A stretch of DNA of 64,000 bases from contig CAJMKE010000001.1 of the NCBI GenBank assembly GCA_905213895.1, positions 147,978 through 211,977 on the forward strand, given 5' to 3'. Every line of letters starts with the position of its first letter. Position 1 is the stretch's first letter. Below, piece after piece: positions 15,450 to 24,175 of the stretch. A program made the position numbers and the translations under genes. This stretch comes from an uncultured Alistipes sp. (GTDB taxonomy: Bacteria > Bacteroidota > Bacteroidia > Bacteroidales > Rikenellaceae). The notes under the pieces are model-generated. The model saw only the letters and a program-made list of their open reading frames with translations. It was not told the DNA's origin and made no database searches.

Positions 15450-16862
15450 CTATGCGGAAACGAGTTTCTCTATCTCCTCCACCTGCGTGCGGAACGTCTT
15501 GTCGGTGTCGATAAGATTGGAGATGGTCTTGCACGAGTGCAGCACCGTCGCATGGTTGCGACCGCCTATTGCCATTCCGATAGCAGTCAACGGCGATTTG
15601 GTGTACTGCTTCGCCAGATACATCGCCAACTGACGGGCGATTGCGACCTCTCTGGTGCGCTCCGACGAATTCAGACGCTCCTTGTCTATCGACATGTAGT
15701 CGCAGACGACCTCTATGATATGCTCTATCGTTACCTCTTTCTGATACAGGGAGACGTATGCTTTAAGTATCTCTTTCGCGAGAGTAATCGTTATGCGCTT
15801 GCCCATGAACGAGGTGTTGGCGATGAGCGACGATATTGCGCCCTCGATTTCACGAATATTGGCACAGATGTTCTCTGCCAGATATGTTACCACCTCCTCG
15901 GGAATCTCCGCATTCAGCCGAGCCGCCTTCGATTTGATAATCTTTATCTTCGTGTGGTAGTCGGGAGTCAGAATCTGCGCCGACAATCCCCATTTGAAGC
16001 GGGTGAGCAGACGCTCCTCGATATCCTTCAATTCGACCGGCGGCTTATCGGAAATCAGCACCAACTGTTTTCCCGACATCTGCAAGTGGTTGAATATGTT
16101 GAAGAATGCGTTCTGGGTACCGGGTTTGCCCGAAAGTTCCTGAATATCATCGAGAATCAGTACATCCACTGCCTGATAGAAATGGATGAAATCTGGAATC
16201 TCCTTGTTTATCGTCGCCGACTGGTATTGGGCTTGAAATTTGCTCATCGCAACGTACAATACCTGCAATTCGGGATAACGCTGGCGGATTTCGTTGCCGA
16301 TAGCCTGCGCGATATGGGTCTTGCCCAGTCCCGAGTCGCCGTAGATGTAGAGCGGGTTGAACGGCGTGTTGCTGCCGGGGTTCACCGCCACCGACATGCC
16401 GGCAGACCTCACAAGACGGTTGCACTCGCCCTCGATGAAGTTGGCGAACGTATAGTTCTTGTTGAGTTGTGGGTCGATGAAGATTTTTTTCAGTCCCGGT
16501 ATTACGAAAGGATTGCGTATATTTGCAGTGTCGGTCTGCGTGCTGAACGGACGCGTCGTGATGGTCGCATCCGCCGACGAATCGATGGACATCTGTATGT
16601 CGCTCTTCGGCACGGCATAGCACAAACGGGTCTGCTGCCCGAACGATTCGGCGATGAGCGGTTTGAGAACGCGGAGATAGTTGTTCTCTATCTGCTCGAC
16701 GAAATTCTTGTTCGGCACGCGGAGACGCAGGGTCGTTCCGTTGAACTCTATCGGAATGATTGGCAGGAACCATTTGGCGAACTCCTCTGCGGAGGTTTGC
16801 GCCTTAATCTGGCTCAGACAGTTTTGCCAAGCGTCGTTGTATGTAACCGAATTAGTAAGCAT
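15450..16862 (-). CDS. dnaA: Chromosomal replication initiator DnaA
   Basis: The 470-residue initiator has domain I (about 1-85), a linker, an AAA+ domain (Walker A GDSGLGKTH near 175, Walker B VLILDDIQEL near 238, sensor TRFKWGL) and a C-terminal DNA-binding domain with signature AIGMAIGGRNHATVLHSC (about 430-447). It binds DnaA boxes and opens oriC. I see no cluster of DnaA boxes beside the gene, consistent with Bacteroidetes where oriC is often elsewhere. A CAACTTTG box at 16945-16952 (minus) is a plausible -7 element. Confidence 0.97.
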   Translation of the reverse strand: MLTNSVTYNDAWQNCLSQIKAQTSAEEFAKWFLPIIPIEFNGTTLRLRVPNKNFVEQIENNYLRVLKPLIAESFGQQTRLCYAVPKSDIQMSIDSSADATITTRPFSTQTDTANIRNPFVIPGLKKIFIDPQLNKNYTFANFIEGECNRLVRSAGMSVAVNPGSNTPFNPLYIYGDSGLGKTHIAQAIGNEIRQRYPELQVLYVAMSKFQAQYQSATINKEIPDFIHFYQAVDVLILDDIQELSGKPGTQNAFFNIFNHLQMSGKQLVLISDKPPVELKDIEERLLTRFKWGLSAQILTPDYHTKIKIIKSKAARLNAEIPEEVVTYLAENICANIREIEGAISSLIANTSFMGKRITITLAKEILKAYVSLYQKEVTIEHIIEVVCDYMSIDKERLNSSERTREVAIARQLAMYLAKQYTKSPLTAIGMAIGGRNHATVLHSCKTISNLIDTDKTFRTQVEEIEKLVSA

Positions 16863-17149
16863 TTCGTTTGTTTATCAGTAAGTTGCCGGATGGTACGTTG
16901 GCAGATAACGCCGCATTGACTTTTCTGTGTTCCTTTCGACATTGCAAAGTTGTGAATAAATTTATATTAAAAAAATAGGCGGGTCTATTGTTTATTATCT
17001 TTTTTATGTTATGGAAATATACCCCTTCGTGGAGAGGTATTTTTAACTCGTTGATATTGAATATTTGAAATTATTATCGTATATTTGCATTAGAGAAAAT
17101 AAGGATGATATTAAAATAAACATAAGTAAAACCAATAACTGACACGGAT
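16863..17149. other. Divergent promoter region dnaA / phosphohexomutase
   Basis: AT-rich gap between divergent genes. Minus-strand CAACTTTG at 16945-16952 serves dnaA; plus-strand TATATTTG at 17080-17087 serves the mutase gene. No DnaA-box cluster or RNA gene is seen. Confidence 0.5.
17057..17087 (+). promoter_or_regulatory. Promoter of the phosphohexomutase gene
   Basis: TTG (17057-17059), 20 bp, TATATTTG (17080-17087); transcription would start near 17093, giving a leader of about 57 nt. Confidence 0.55.
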
Positions 17150-18895
17150 ATGGAAAACTTGGAACAGACAGTATTGAGCAAGGCTCGCAAATGGCTCGAA
17201 GGAGATTACGACGAAGCCACCAAAAAGCAGGTGAAATATTTGATGGACAACGATATGAACGAACTCACCGAGAGTTTCTACAAGGACTTGGAGTTCGGTA
17301 CGGGCGGTCTGCGCGGAATTATGGGCGCGGGTACGAACCGTATGAACATCTATACGGTCGGATTCGCTACCCAGGGTCTGTCGAACTATCTCAAAAAGAA
17401 TTTTCCTGACGAGGAGATTCGCGTAGCCATTTCGCACGATTCGCGCAACAACTCGCGCATGTTCGCCGAGCGGGTTGCCGACATCTTCGCATCGAACGGC
17501 TTCAAGGTGTTCCTTTTCGATGCCCTGCGCCCTACTCCGGAGTTGAGTTTCGCCATCCGCGAACTCAAATGCCAGTCGGGCGTGATGGTTACCGCCTCCC
17601 ACAACCCGAAAGAATATAACGGCTACAAGGCATATTGGAGCGACGGTTCGCAGGTAACCGCTCCGCACGATACCAATATTATAAAGGAGGTCGAAAAGAT
17701 AACCGAGGTTTCGCAGGTGCTTACCGGCAGGAACAAGGAAAACATAACCATTCTCGGCGAGGAGTTCGACAAAATCTATCTCGCGGCAATCAAGAAACTG
17801 TCGCTGTCGCCCGAAAGCGTCGCCCGCTTCCACGACATGAAGATTGTCTACACGCCGCTGCATGGTGCGGGAGTGCGCCTGACGCCGGCATCGCTTCGCA
17901 ATTTCGGATTTACCGATATCATTCTCGTTAAGGAACAGACCGTATTGGACGGCAACTTCCCGACCGTGGAGTCGCCGAATCCGGAGGAGCGCAAGACGAT
18001 GAAGATGGCTATCGAACTCGCCGAACGCGAACATGCGGACCTCGCCATGGCGACCGACCCCGATTCCGACCGTATCGGTCTGGCTCTGCGCAACGGAAAG
18101 GGCGAATACGTGCTTCTGAACGGTAACCAGACACTCGTTCTGCTTATGTGCTACCAACTTACGCGCTGGGCGGAACTCGGTCTCATCAAGGACGGCGACT
18201 ATGTCGTGAAGACCATCGTTACATCGATGATGCCGGATGCTGTGGCGGCGCACTATGGTGTCAAGTGCTATAACTGCCTCACCGGCTTCAAGTATATCGC
18301 GAAGATTATCCGCGAGCATGAGGGCAAGGCTAAATATATCGGCGGCGGCGAAGAGTCGTTCGGCTACCTTGCAGGCGACTATGTCCGCGACAAGGACGGT
18401 GTGTCGGCATGTTCGCTGGCTGCGGAGGCTGCCGCATGGTGCCGCGACACGAAGGGCATGACGCTCTACGAGTGGTTGCAGGATTTGTACGTGAAGTTCG
18501 GATTCTACCGTGAAGGTCTTGTCAATGTGGTCCGCAAGGGCAAGGACGGTGCGGAGCAGATACAGAATATGATGGTCGAGTACCGCAACAATCCGCCGAA
18601 GAGCATTCTCGGCTCGAAAATCGTGAAGATTCTCGATTACAAGACGCTCGAAGAGTTGGATGTCGCTACCGGCAGGAAGTCGCCTATCGATGGTATCGAG
18701 GATAAGAGCAATGTTCTCCAATGGATAACCGAGGACGGAACGAAAGTTTCGGTGCGCCCGTCGGGAACCGAGCCTAAAATCAAGTTCTATTTCGGTGTCA
18801 AGGCTGAATTGCCGTCCGTCGAGCAGTTCGACGAGGTGCAGACTGCACTCGATGCCAAGATAGAGGCGATAAAGAAGGAACTGAATCTTTTGTAA
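17150..18895 (+). CDS. Alpha-D-phosphohexomutase (phosphoglucomutase/phosphomannomutase)
   Basis: The 581-residue cytoplasmic enzyme interconverts hexose 1- and 6-phosphates, feeding glycogen and cell-surface sugar nucleotide synthesis. The phosphoserine loop is VMVTASHNPKEYNGYK (Ser near 148). The Mg loop is TDPDSDRIG (about 303-311), the sugar-binding loop GGEESFGY (about 400), and the phosphate-binding loop VRPSGTEPKIKFYF is near the C-terminus. The length fits the PgcA/Pgm2-like group. Its substrate preference (glucose versus mannose) cannot be read from motifs. It stands alone with its own promoter and a strong terminator. Confidence 0.93.
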   Translation: MENLEQTVLSKARKWLEGDYDEATKKQVKYLMDNDMNELTESFYKDLEFGTGGLRGIMGAGTNRMNIYTVGFATQGLSNYLKKNFPDEEIRVAISHDSRNNSRMFAERVADIFASNGFKVFLFDALRPTPELSFAIRELKCQSGVMVTASHNPKEYNGYKAYWSDGSQVTAPHDTNIIKEVEKITEVSQVLTGRNKENITILGEEFDKIYLAAIKKLSLSPESVARFHDMKIVYTPLHGAGVRLTPASLRNFGFTDIILVKEQTVLDGNFPTVESPNPEERKTMKMAIELAEREHADLAMATDPDSDRIGLALRNGKGEYVLLNGNQTLVLLMCYQLTRWAELGLIKDGDYVVKTIVTSMMPDAVAAHYGVKCYNCLTGFKYIAKIIREHEGKAKYIGGGEESFGYLAGDYVRDKDGVSACSLAAEAAAWCRDTKGMTLYEWLQDLYVKFGFYREGLVNVVRKGKDGAEQIQNMMVEYRNNPPKSILGSKIVKILDYKTLEELDVATGRKSPIDGIEDKSNVLQWITEDGTKVSVRPSGTEPKIKFYFGVKAELPSVEQFDEVQTALDAKIEAIKKELNLL

Positions 18896-18917
18896 TCTGT
18901 TCTGTTGCCGATTATCT

Positions 18918-18955
18918 ATTTCGGGCGATGTGCTATTGAGTGCATCGCCCGAAAT
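18918..18955 (+). terminator. Terminator of the phosphohexomutase gene
   Basis: A 13-bp perfect stem ATTTCGGGCGATG / CATCGCCCGAAAT with a 12-nt loop, 23 bp after the stop, followed by TATAT. It could act on both strands. Confidence 0.75.
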
Positions 18956-18963
18956 TATATCTT

Positions 18964-19008
18964 GTAAAGTCTTTAAAGCCCTTAATGACCTTAAAGACTT
19001 TAAGGAAA
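18964..19008. repeat. 9-nt tandem array R3
   Basis: Five units: GTAAAGTCT, TTAAAGCCC, TTAATGACC, TTAAAGACT, TTAAGGAAA. It lies between two converging terminators, so it is outside any expected transcript. Confidence 0.85.
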
Positions 19009-19044
19009 AATAGTCTTACAGTAGGCAGGAGGATGCCTGACACG

Positions 19045-19080
19045 CGAACGCCACGCACTCAACCGAATGCGTGGCGTTCG
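19045..19080 (-). terminator. Terminator of the dapB-gdhA operon
   Basis: A perfect 13-bp stem CGAACGCCACGCA / TGCGTGGCGTTCG with a 10-nt loop, about 20 bp after the gdhA stop. It lacks a strong U-tract on the minus strand. Confidence 0.65.
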
Positions 19081-19100
19081 ATATACATATTTTAACCGCG

Positions 19101-20456
19101 CTATACGCAGCCCTGAGCCATCATGGCGTTGGCGACCTTCATGAAGCCGCCTATGTTCGCGCCTTTGACGTAGTTTACGTAGCCGTCCTCTTCCGTTCCG
19201 TATTTCACGCAGACTTCGTGGATGTTCTTCATGATGGAGTGGAGTTTCTCGTCCACTTCGTCGCGAGTCCATTTGATGCGCATCGAGTTCTGCGACATTT
19301 CGAGACCCGATGTAGCCACACCGCCAGCATTCGACGCCTTGCCCGGCGAATAGAGCAGTTTGTGCGCCTGGAATATCGCAATCGCTTCCGGAGTGGAAGG
19401 CATGTTGGCCCCCTCGGCGACGCAGATGCATCCGTTGTCGACGAGAGCCTGCGCCTGCTCGCCGTTCAACTCGTTCTGGGTCGCGCATGGCAGTGCGATG
19501 TCGCACTTGATGCCCCAAGGACGCTCGCCGGCGAAATATTTTGCGTTCGGATATCTGTCCGCATACTCCTTGATTCGTCCGCGGAATACGTTTTTGAGCA
19601 TCTTTACATATTCCAGTTTCTCCTTGTCGATACCGTCGGGGTCATAGACGAATCCCGACGAATCGGACATCGTAACCACTTTCGCTCCGAGTTGCGTAGC
19701 CTTTTCGACCGCGTACTGGGCGACATTGCCCGCACCAGATACGGTAACGATTTTGCCCTCGAAACTCTCGCCTTTGGTCGCGAGCATCTCCTGGGCGAAG
19801 TAGCAGGTTCCGTAGCCGGTAGCCTCCGGACGGAGAATGCTGCCGCCCCAGTCGAGACCCTTGCCTGTCAGCGTGCCGGTGAATTCGTCGCGCAGACGCT
19901 TGTACTGCCCGAACATGAAGCCTATTTCGCGTCCGCCTACGCCGATGTCTCCCGCAGGCACGTCGGTGTCCTGACCGATGTGGCGGTAAAGTTCGGTGAT
20001 GAACGACTGGCAGAATTTCATCACTTCATTGTCAGATTTGCCCTTCGGGTCGAAATCCGAACCGCCTTTCGCTCCGCCCATAGGCAGCGTCGTAAGACTG
20101 TTCTTGAACGTCTGTTCGAATGCGAGGAACTTCATGATGCTGAGGTTCACCGACGAGTGGAAGCGGATTCCGCCCTTGTACGGACCGAGCGCGCTGTTCA
20201 TCTGCACGCGGTAGCCTCTGTTGATTTCGATTTCGCCCTTGTCGTTCAGCCATGGAACGCGGAACATGATTACCCGTTCCGGTTCGGCTATCCGTTCCAG
20301 AATTTTCAGTTTTTCGACCACCGGGTCGGATACGATGTAGGGTGCCAACGACTCCACTACCTCGCGTACCGCCTGATGGAATTCCGGCTCGTTCGGATTC
20401 TTGGCGATAAGTTTCGTCATGAAGTTGTCGACGAATTGCTGTGCCTGCTGCTCCAT
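19101..20456 (-). CDS. gdhA: Glutamate dehydrogenase (hexameric)
   Basis: The 451-residue enzyme interconverts glutamate and 2-oxoglutarate plus ammonia. Visible signatures are the catalytic Lys region LPMGGAKGGSDFDPKGKS (about 120-137), RVQMNSALGPYKGGIRFH upstream of it, and the Rossmann motif VSGAGNVAQYA (about 240). Length and the C-terminal GGFMKVANAMMAQG fit the small hexameric GdhA family, often NADP-linked in Bacteroidetes. It is the last gene of an eight-gene run starting at dapB, 12 bp after the phosphoesterase gene. Confidence 0.95.
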   Translation of the reverse strand: MEQQAQQFVDNFMTKLIAKNPNEPEFHQAVREVVESLAPYIVSDPVVEKLKILERIAEPERVIMFRVPWLNDKGEIEINRGYRVQMNSALGPYKGGIRFHSSVNLSIMKFLAFEQTFKNSLTTLPMGGAKGGSDFDPKGKSDNEVMKFCQSFITELYRHIGQDTDVPAGDIGVGGREIGFMFGQYKRLRDEFTGTLTGKGLDWGGSILRPEATGYGTCYFAQEMLATKGESFEGKIVTVSGAGNVAQYAVEKATQLGAKVVTMSDSSGFVYDPDGIDKEKLEYVKMLKNVFRGRIKEYADRYPNAKYFAGERPWGIKCDIALPCATQNELNGEQAQALVDNGCICVAEGANMPSTPEAIAIFQAHKLLYSPGKASNAGGVATSGLEMSQNSMRIKWTRDEVDEKLHSIMKNIHEVCVKYGTEEDGYVNYVKGANIGGFMKVANAMMAQGCV

Positions 20457-20468
20457 TGTAAAATTGAT

Positions 20469-22316
20469 TTAAAAGTTTAGGTGAATATTCTTGATTTTGT
20501 AAATCTTTCCTTCTATGAGGGTCGTCCAGATGCAACCGCTGTCGTCCGCGAAGAAGTCGTTGGCGGACGAGTTGCCGAGTTTCGCCACATTGAGTACGCT
20601 GCCGTCGCTTTCATCGATTTCCGCGACCATTCCGGTGCGGTTAGCCATGTATGCAATGCCGTTCGACGTGATTATCGGGCAGAAATTGTGGTCGTAGCCC
20701 CAGCCTGCGTCGGCGCACCACTTTTCGGTATACTTGTCGGCATCGACCGGCACGGCTATCATCTCTCCGTCCATTGTCTTGGCAAGGAACAGTTTTCCGT
20801 CCGCGCTCAAACCGGTTGTCTCTCTGACGCGCCGCCGCTTGATGCGCCATATCTCTTTGCCGGTTTCGAGGTCGAGGAACGTCATGTGGCGGTCGGGAGC
20901 GACTATCATCACTCTGCCGTTCGCGATTCGCGGCACGATATGCCCGGGCGAGAACAGAACATTGCCGTTGCCGTTGTTCCATCGCCACAACTCCCTGCCG
21001 CTTTCGGTGTCTACACAATACAGATGACGGTTCCATGCCCCGAATACGAGTCGGTTACCTTCGACCGTCGGTCTGCCCTGCGGCTGTCCGCAGCCGAAAT
21101 CGAACTGCCATACGGTTCTGCCGCTGTCGGGGTCGATGCGGAACATTTTGCCGTTCGTACCGATATATAGCGCATCGTCCGCGATTACCCCGTCGCCTAT
21201 CATCATATTGCAGTCGCGGTTGTGCCATACGGTTTTTCCGCTGGCGGCATCGAGCGCACACAGATTGTCGGATACGGTGGCGACTATTATTTTGCCGTCG
21301 TGCAGTATCGGCGACGAGTAAATCGGGTCGCGGAAACGCCGCTCCCAGAGGGTGCGTTTCGCCTTGAAATCGTATGCTTTTACCTTGCCTTCGGAGTTGC
21401 CGTAGTAGATTGTGTCGCCAGCGACGATGACATTGGTGTATATCGACCCCTCGTCTTCGACGATAAGTTCGGCTTTCATGCCGCCGAAATCGATAGGCGC
21501 AGGTTTCGGGTCGCACTTTATGGCTGCCAGTTCGTCGCTGTATCCCTGCCGAACGGCGTATTGCGCTATTGCCGGTTCGCCGAGCCGTTTTTCGCTGACG
21601 TATATCGAATCGTTGGCGAACCTGATAACGGTGTAGCCGAAATTCTCCTCGCCTTTCTTGCCGAGCGAGAGCGAGCGTCCGAGGATACCGGGAATGGAGT
21701 CGAAATTCATCAGACGCGGTTTGTGGTAGTGTCCGCACAGCGATGCGATTGCGTTGTGCCTGCGGACTATGGAAACTATCTCCTCGCGGTTGGTGAGGTC
21801 GTTGTTGAGCGGATAGTGGCATACGCTTACGATTTTGCGACCGTTCGCTTTCGACATCTCTCTGTCGACCCATGCGAGCGTCTCGGTGCGGATACCTCCG
21901 TCCGCCATCTTCATGTATGGTCCTGCGGGATAGGCGACGAACAGATAGTCGCCCGCTTTCGCTGTCGTGCATCCGTTGTGTCCCCACAATCGGCGGAATT
22001 CCGTGTCGGCACTCTCGCTCCATGTGGTTTCGTGATTGCCGGCGGTCGCGATGCAGCGGTGGCGTATGCGTCCGAGTTTGCGGCGTATGTTTCGTAACTC
22101 CGCGTTGCTGCCCGTATTGGTGATGTCGCCCGCGACGACGACCAAGTCGAAATCCGAACGGTTGATTTCGTCTATCATCTCGTCGGCTTTCGTGTCGTTT
22201 GTCGTTTCGGGCGTTACGTGCAGGTCGGTAAGCAGAGCGATTGTGATGTCGCCGCGCTTCTGTGCCGAAACCGAAAGCGACAGCAGGACGAACAGTATGG
22301 TTGAAATCCGCTTCAT
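20469..22316 (-). CDS. Secreted metallophosphoesterase fused to PQQ-like beta-propeller
   Basis: The 615-residue exported protein has a signal peptide (STILFVLLSLSVSAQ). A calcineurin-like phosphoesterase domain follows (about 22-260) with metal motifs LLTDLHV, VVAGDITN, ATAGNHE and GHYHKPR. A beta-propeller of PQQ-like repeats follows (about 285-590), with repeated AxDxxxGxxxW units such as ALDAASGKTVWH, RIDPDSGRTVWQF, CVDTESGRELWRW and LDLETGKEIWRI. The metal ligands look intact, so a phosphodiesterase/phosphatase is likely. The propeller may bind a substrate or partner rather than PQQ. Its start abuts the O-methyltransferase stop. Confidence 0.88.
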   Translation of the reverse strand: MKRISTILFVLLSLSVSAQKRGDITIALLTDLHVTPETTNDTKADEMIDEINRSDFDLVVVAGDITNTGSNAELRNIRRKLGRIRHRCIATAGNHETTWSESADTEFRRLWGHNGCTTAKAGDYLFVAYPAGPYMKMADGGIRTETLAWVDREMSKANGRKIVSVCHYPLNNDLTNREEIVSIVRRHNAIASLCGHYHKPRLMNFDSIPGILGRSLSLGKKGEENFGYTVIRFANDSIYVSEKRLGEPAIAQYAVRQGYSDELAAIKCDPKPAPIDFGGMKAELIVEDEGSIYTNVIVAGDTIYYGNSEGKVKAYDFKAKRTLWERRFRDPIYSSPILHDGKIIVATVSDNLCALDAASGKTVWHNRDCNMMIGDGVIADDALYIGTNGKMFRIDPDSGRTVWQFDFGCGQPQGRPTVEGNRLVFGAWNRHLYCVDTESGRELWRWNNGNGNVLFSPGHIVPRIANGRVMIVAPDRHMTFLDLETGKEIWRIKRRRVRETTGLSADGKLFLAKTMDGEMIAVPVDADKYTEKWCADAGWGYDHNFCPIITSNGIAYMANRTGMVAEIDESDGSVLNVAKLGNSSANDFFADDSGCIWTTLIEGKIYKIKNIHLNF

Positions 22317-22952
22317 CTATTTGACTCTTATAAGGTTTATGCCGTCGCGAATCGGAATGATTACGTTCTCTACCCTTTCGTCTTCGCGTATCATGCGGTT
22401 GAAGTCGACTATCGCCTGCGTCTGTTTGTCGCCTTTTGCAACGGGTTCGACGACTTTGCCGTACCACAGTATGTTGTCGGCGAGGATGAAACTGCCGCTG
22501 CCGACAAGCCCGTTGTCCATCAGCATATTGTAGTAGGCGGTGTATTCGCGTTTGTCGCCGTCCATGAACACCAAATCGTAGCGTTCGCCGAGCGTCGGCG
22601 CGATTTCGAGTGCCGAACCGATATGCAGGCGGATTTTGCCGCCGTGCTGCGAACGGTCGAAGAAATTGCGTATCATCTCTTCCAGTTCGTCGTCTATCTC
22701 GCAGGTGTCGATTATGCCGCCGTCGTCCAGTCCGGCTGCCATGCACAACGCCGAATAACCGGTGAACGTTCCGATTTCGAGAATCCTGCGCGGGCGCAGC
22801 ATTCTGACGAGCATCTCCATGAATTTGCCTTGGATGTGTCCCGAAATCATCCGCGGATTGATGACACGCAGATATGTTTCGCGTTCGAGTTCCCGCAAAA
22901 GAGCCTCTTCGGGCGACGACATTGTTTCTACATACTGTTCGAGCGCATTCAT
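22317..22952 (-). CDS. SAM-dependent O-methyltransferase (COG4122 family)
   Basis: The 211-residue protein is a catechol-O-methyltransferase-like enzyme. Motif I is ILEIGTFTGYSALCMA (about 56-71), the acidic motif II region is IDTCEIDDE, and the metal-site region is LVFMDGDKREY (about 128-138) with ADNILWYGKV downstream. It transfers methyl from S-adenosylmethionine to a hydroxyl; the substrate is unknown. The start is at 22952, two bp after the M16 stop; a longer frame to 23234 overlaps the peptidase gene and is spurious. Confidence 0.9.
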   Translation of the reverse strand: MNALEQYVETMSSPEEALLRELERETYLRVINPRMISGHIQGKFMEMLVRMLRPRRILEIGTFTGYSALCMAAGLDDGGIIDTCEIDDELEEMIRNFFDRSQHGGKIRLHIGSALEIAPTLGERYDLVFMDGDKREYTAYYNMLMDNGLVGSGSFILADNILWYGKVVEPVAKGDKQTQAIVDFNRMIREDERVENVIIPIRDGINLIRVK

Positions 22953-22954
22953 GA

Positions 22955-24175
22955 TTATCTGTATATCAGTGTGGATGTATCGCTTAATATCTCGTTCGCC
23001 GCATCCATTATCAGCGAAGCGGTTATGGCTCCTATCTTGCGGTATACCTCTTCGAGCGTATCGACTTCGCTGTGGACGAGCAGGCTTTTGCCGATTCCGA
23101 GCATGTAGCCCTCGTTGCCCTCCGTCGATATAGCCATCTGCGCGATGAACTGCCGCTTCGCCATGGCAAGCCGTCGCGATGATAGAGACGAGGTTTGGAG
23201 TTTGCGGATTTCGTCGGCGATTATCTCGCGGCATTTGTCCGAATTGTCGTGGTCGGAACTGAAATATATCATCGCCATTCCGCAGTCGGTATACGGCGTA
23301 TACCCCGCCTCGATGTTGTACGACAGCCCGTATTTTTCACGGACGCTGACATTGAGAATTGAATTGGCGCACGGACCGCCCAGAATGTTTATCAGCAGCG
23401 ACAGCGGCAGTCTGCGGTCGTCGAGGATTCCGTATGCGCGGTTGCCTATGATGCAGTGCGCCTGATGGGTATGGCGGTTCAGGCTTTTGTCGAAACTTTC
23501 GCACGGAAGCGGTGCGATGCGTTTGTATGAGCGGACGGCGGCTGTCCGGTCGGCGAAATAGCGGGTCGCAATCTCCTCTATCCGTTTGTTAGGGATGTTG
23601 CCTATCGAGGCGAACACCATCTGGTCGGTCGTGTATGTCCTCTCCCTGAACCGGTGCATCGCCGCGCTGTCATGGCGTTCGAGGTCGCGTTTCGTGCCAA
23701 GGATATTGTGTCCGAGTTCCGAACCGTTGAACAGCATGTCCTCGAACGTGTCGTATATCATGTCCATCGGCGAGTCCTTGTAGGTGTTTATCTCGTCGAT
23801 AATTACGTCGCGCTCCTTGTCGAGTTCCCTGTCGGGGAACGTCGAATCGAAAACGACGTCCGACAGCAGTTCCGCCGCCTTGACGAAATCGCTGCGCAGT
23901 GTCGTGGCGTGTATCGTCGTATCCTCCTTGGTCGTGTAGGCGTTCAGTTCGCCGCCGAGGTTTTCGAGCCGGCAGTTCACCTGATATGCCTTGCGGTGCT
24001 TCGTCCCCTTGAAGAATCCGTGTTCGGTGAAGTGCGCCAGTCCGTATTCGTCGGCGTGTTCGTCGCGGCTGCCCGCATTGACTATCAGCGCGCATCTCGC
24101 AACGCTGCTTTTCACCTGACGGTGTACGCATCGGATGCCGTTCGGCAGTGTGTATATGTAAAATTCTTCTTTCAT
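22955..24175 (-). CDS. M16-family zinc peptidase
   Basis: The 406-residue protein carries the inverted zinc motif HFTEH (48-52) and the distal ligand Glu128 (ERDVIIDEIN), so the active M16 half is intact. The C-terminal half has the family's NILGGPCANSILNVSVREKYGLSYNIEAGY segment. It resembles the mitochondrial processing peptidase/YmxG branch. There is no signal peptide, so it is probably cytoplasmic. The ATG overlaps the uvrA stop (ATGA). Only one half-size M16 gene is present, so it probably works as a homodimer. Confidence 0.92.
   Translation of the reverse strand: MKEEFYIYTLPNGIRCVHRQVKSSVARCALIVNAGSRDEHADEYGLAHFTEHGFFKGTKHRKAYQVNCRLENLGGELNAYTTKEDTTIHATTLRSDFVKAAELLSDVVFDSTFPDRELDKERDVIIDEINTYKDSPMDMIYDTFEDMLFNGSELGHNILGTKRDLERHDSAAMHRFRERTYTTDQMVFASIGNIPNKRIEEIATRYFADRTAAVRSYKRIAPLPCESFDKSLNRHTHQAHCIIGNRAYGILDDRRLPLSLLINILGGPCANSILNVSVREKYGLSYNIEAGYTPYTDCGMAMIYFSSDHDNSDKCREIIADEIRKLQTSSLSSRRLAMAKRQFIAQMAISTEGNEGYMLGIGKSLLVHSEVDTLEEVYRKIGAITASLIMDAANEILSDTSTLIYR

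Noticed and set aside
15450..17149. oriC next to dnaA
   Set aside because: No cluster of TTATCCACA-like boxes or unwinding element stands out; the only clear box (49479-49487) is isolated.
18964..19008. 9-nt arrays as CRISPR repeats
   Set aside because: Units are contiguous, have no spacers and are far too short; no cas genes are present.
21055..22746. 563-codon Arg-rich minus ORF overlapping the phosphoesterase and methyltransferase genes
   Set aside because: Arg/His-rich out-of-frame translation of two real genes; no recognisable domain.
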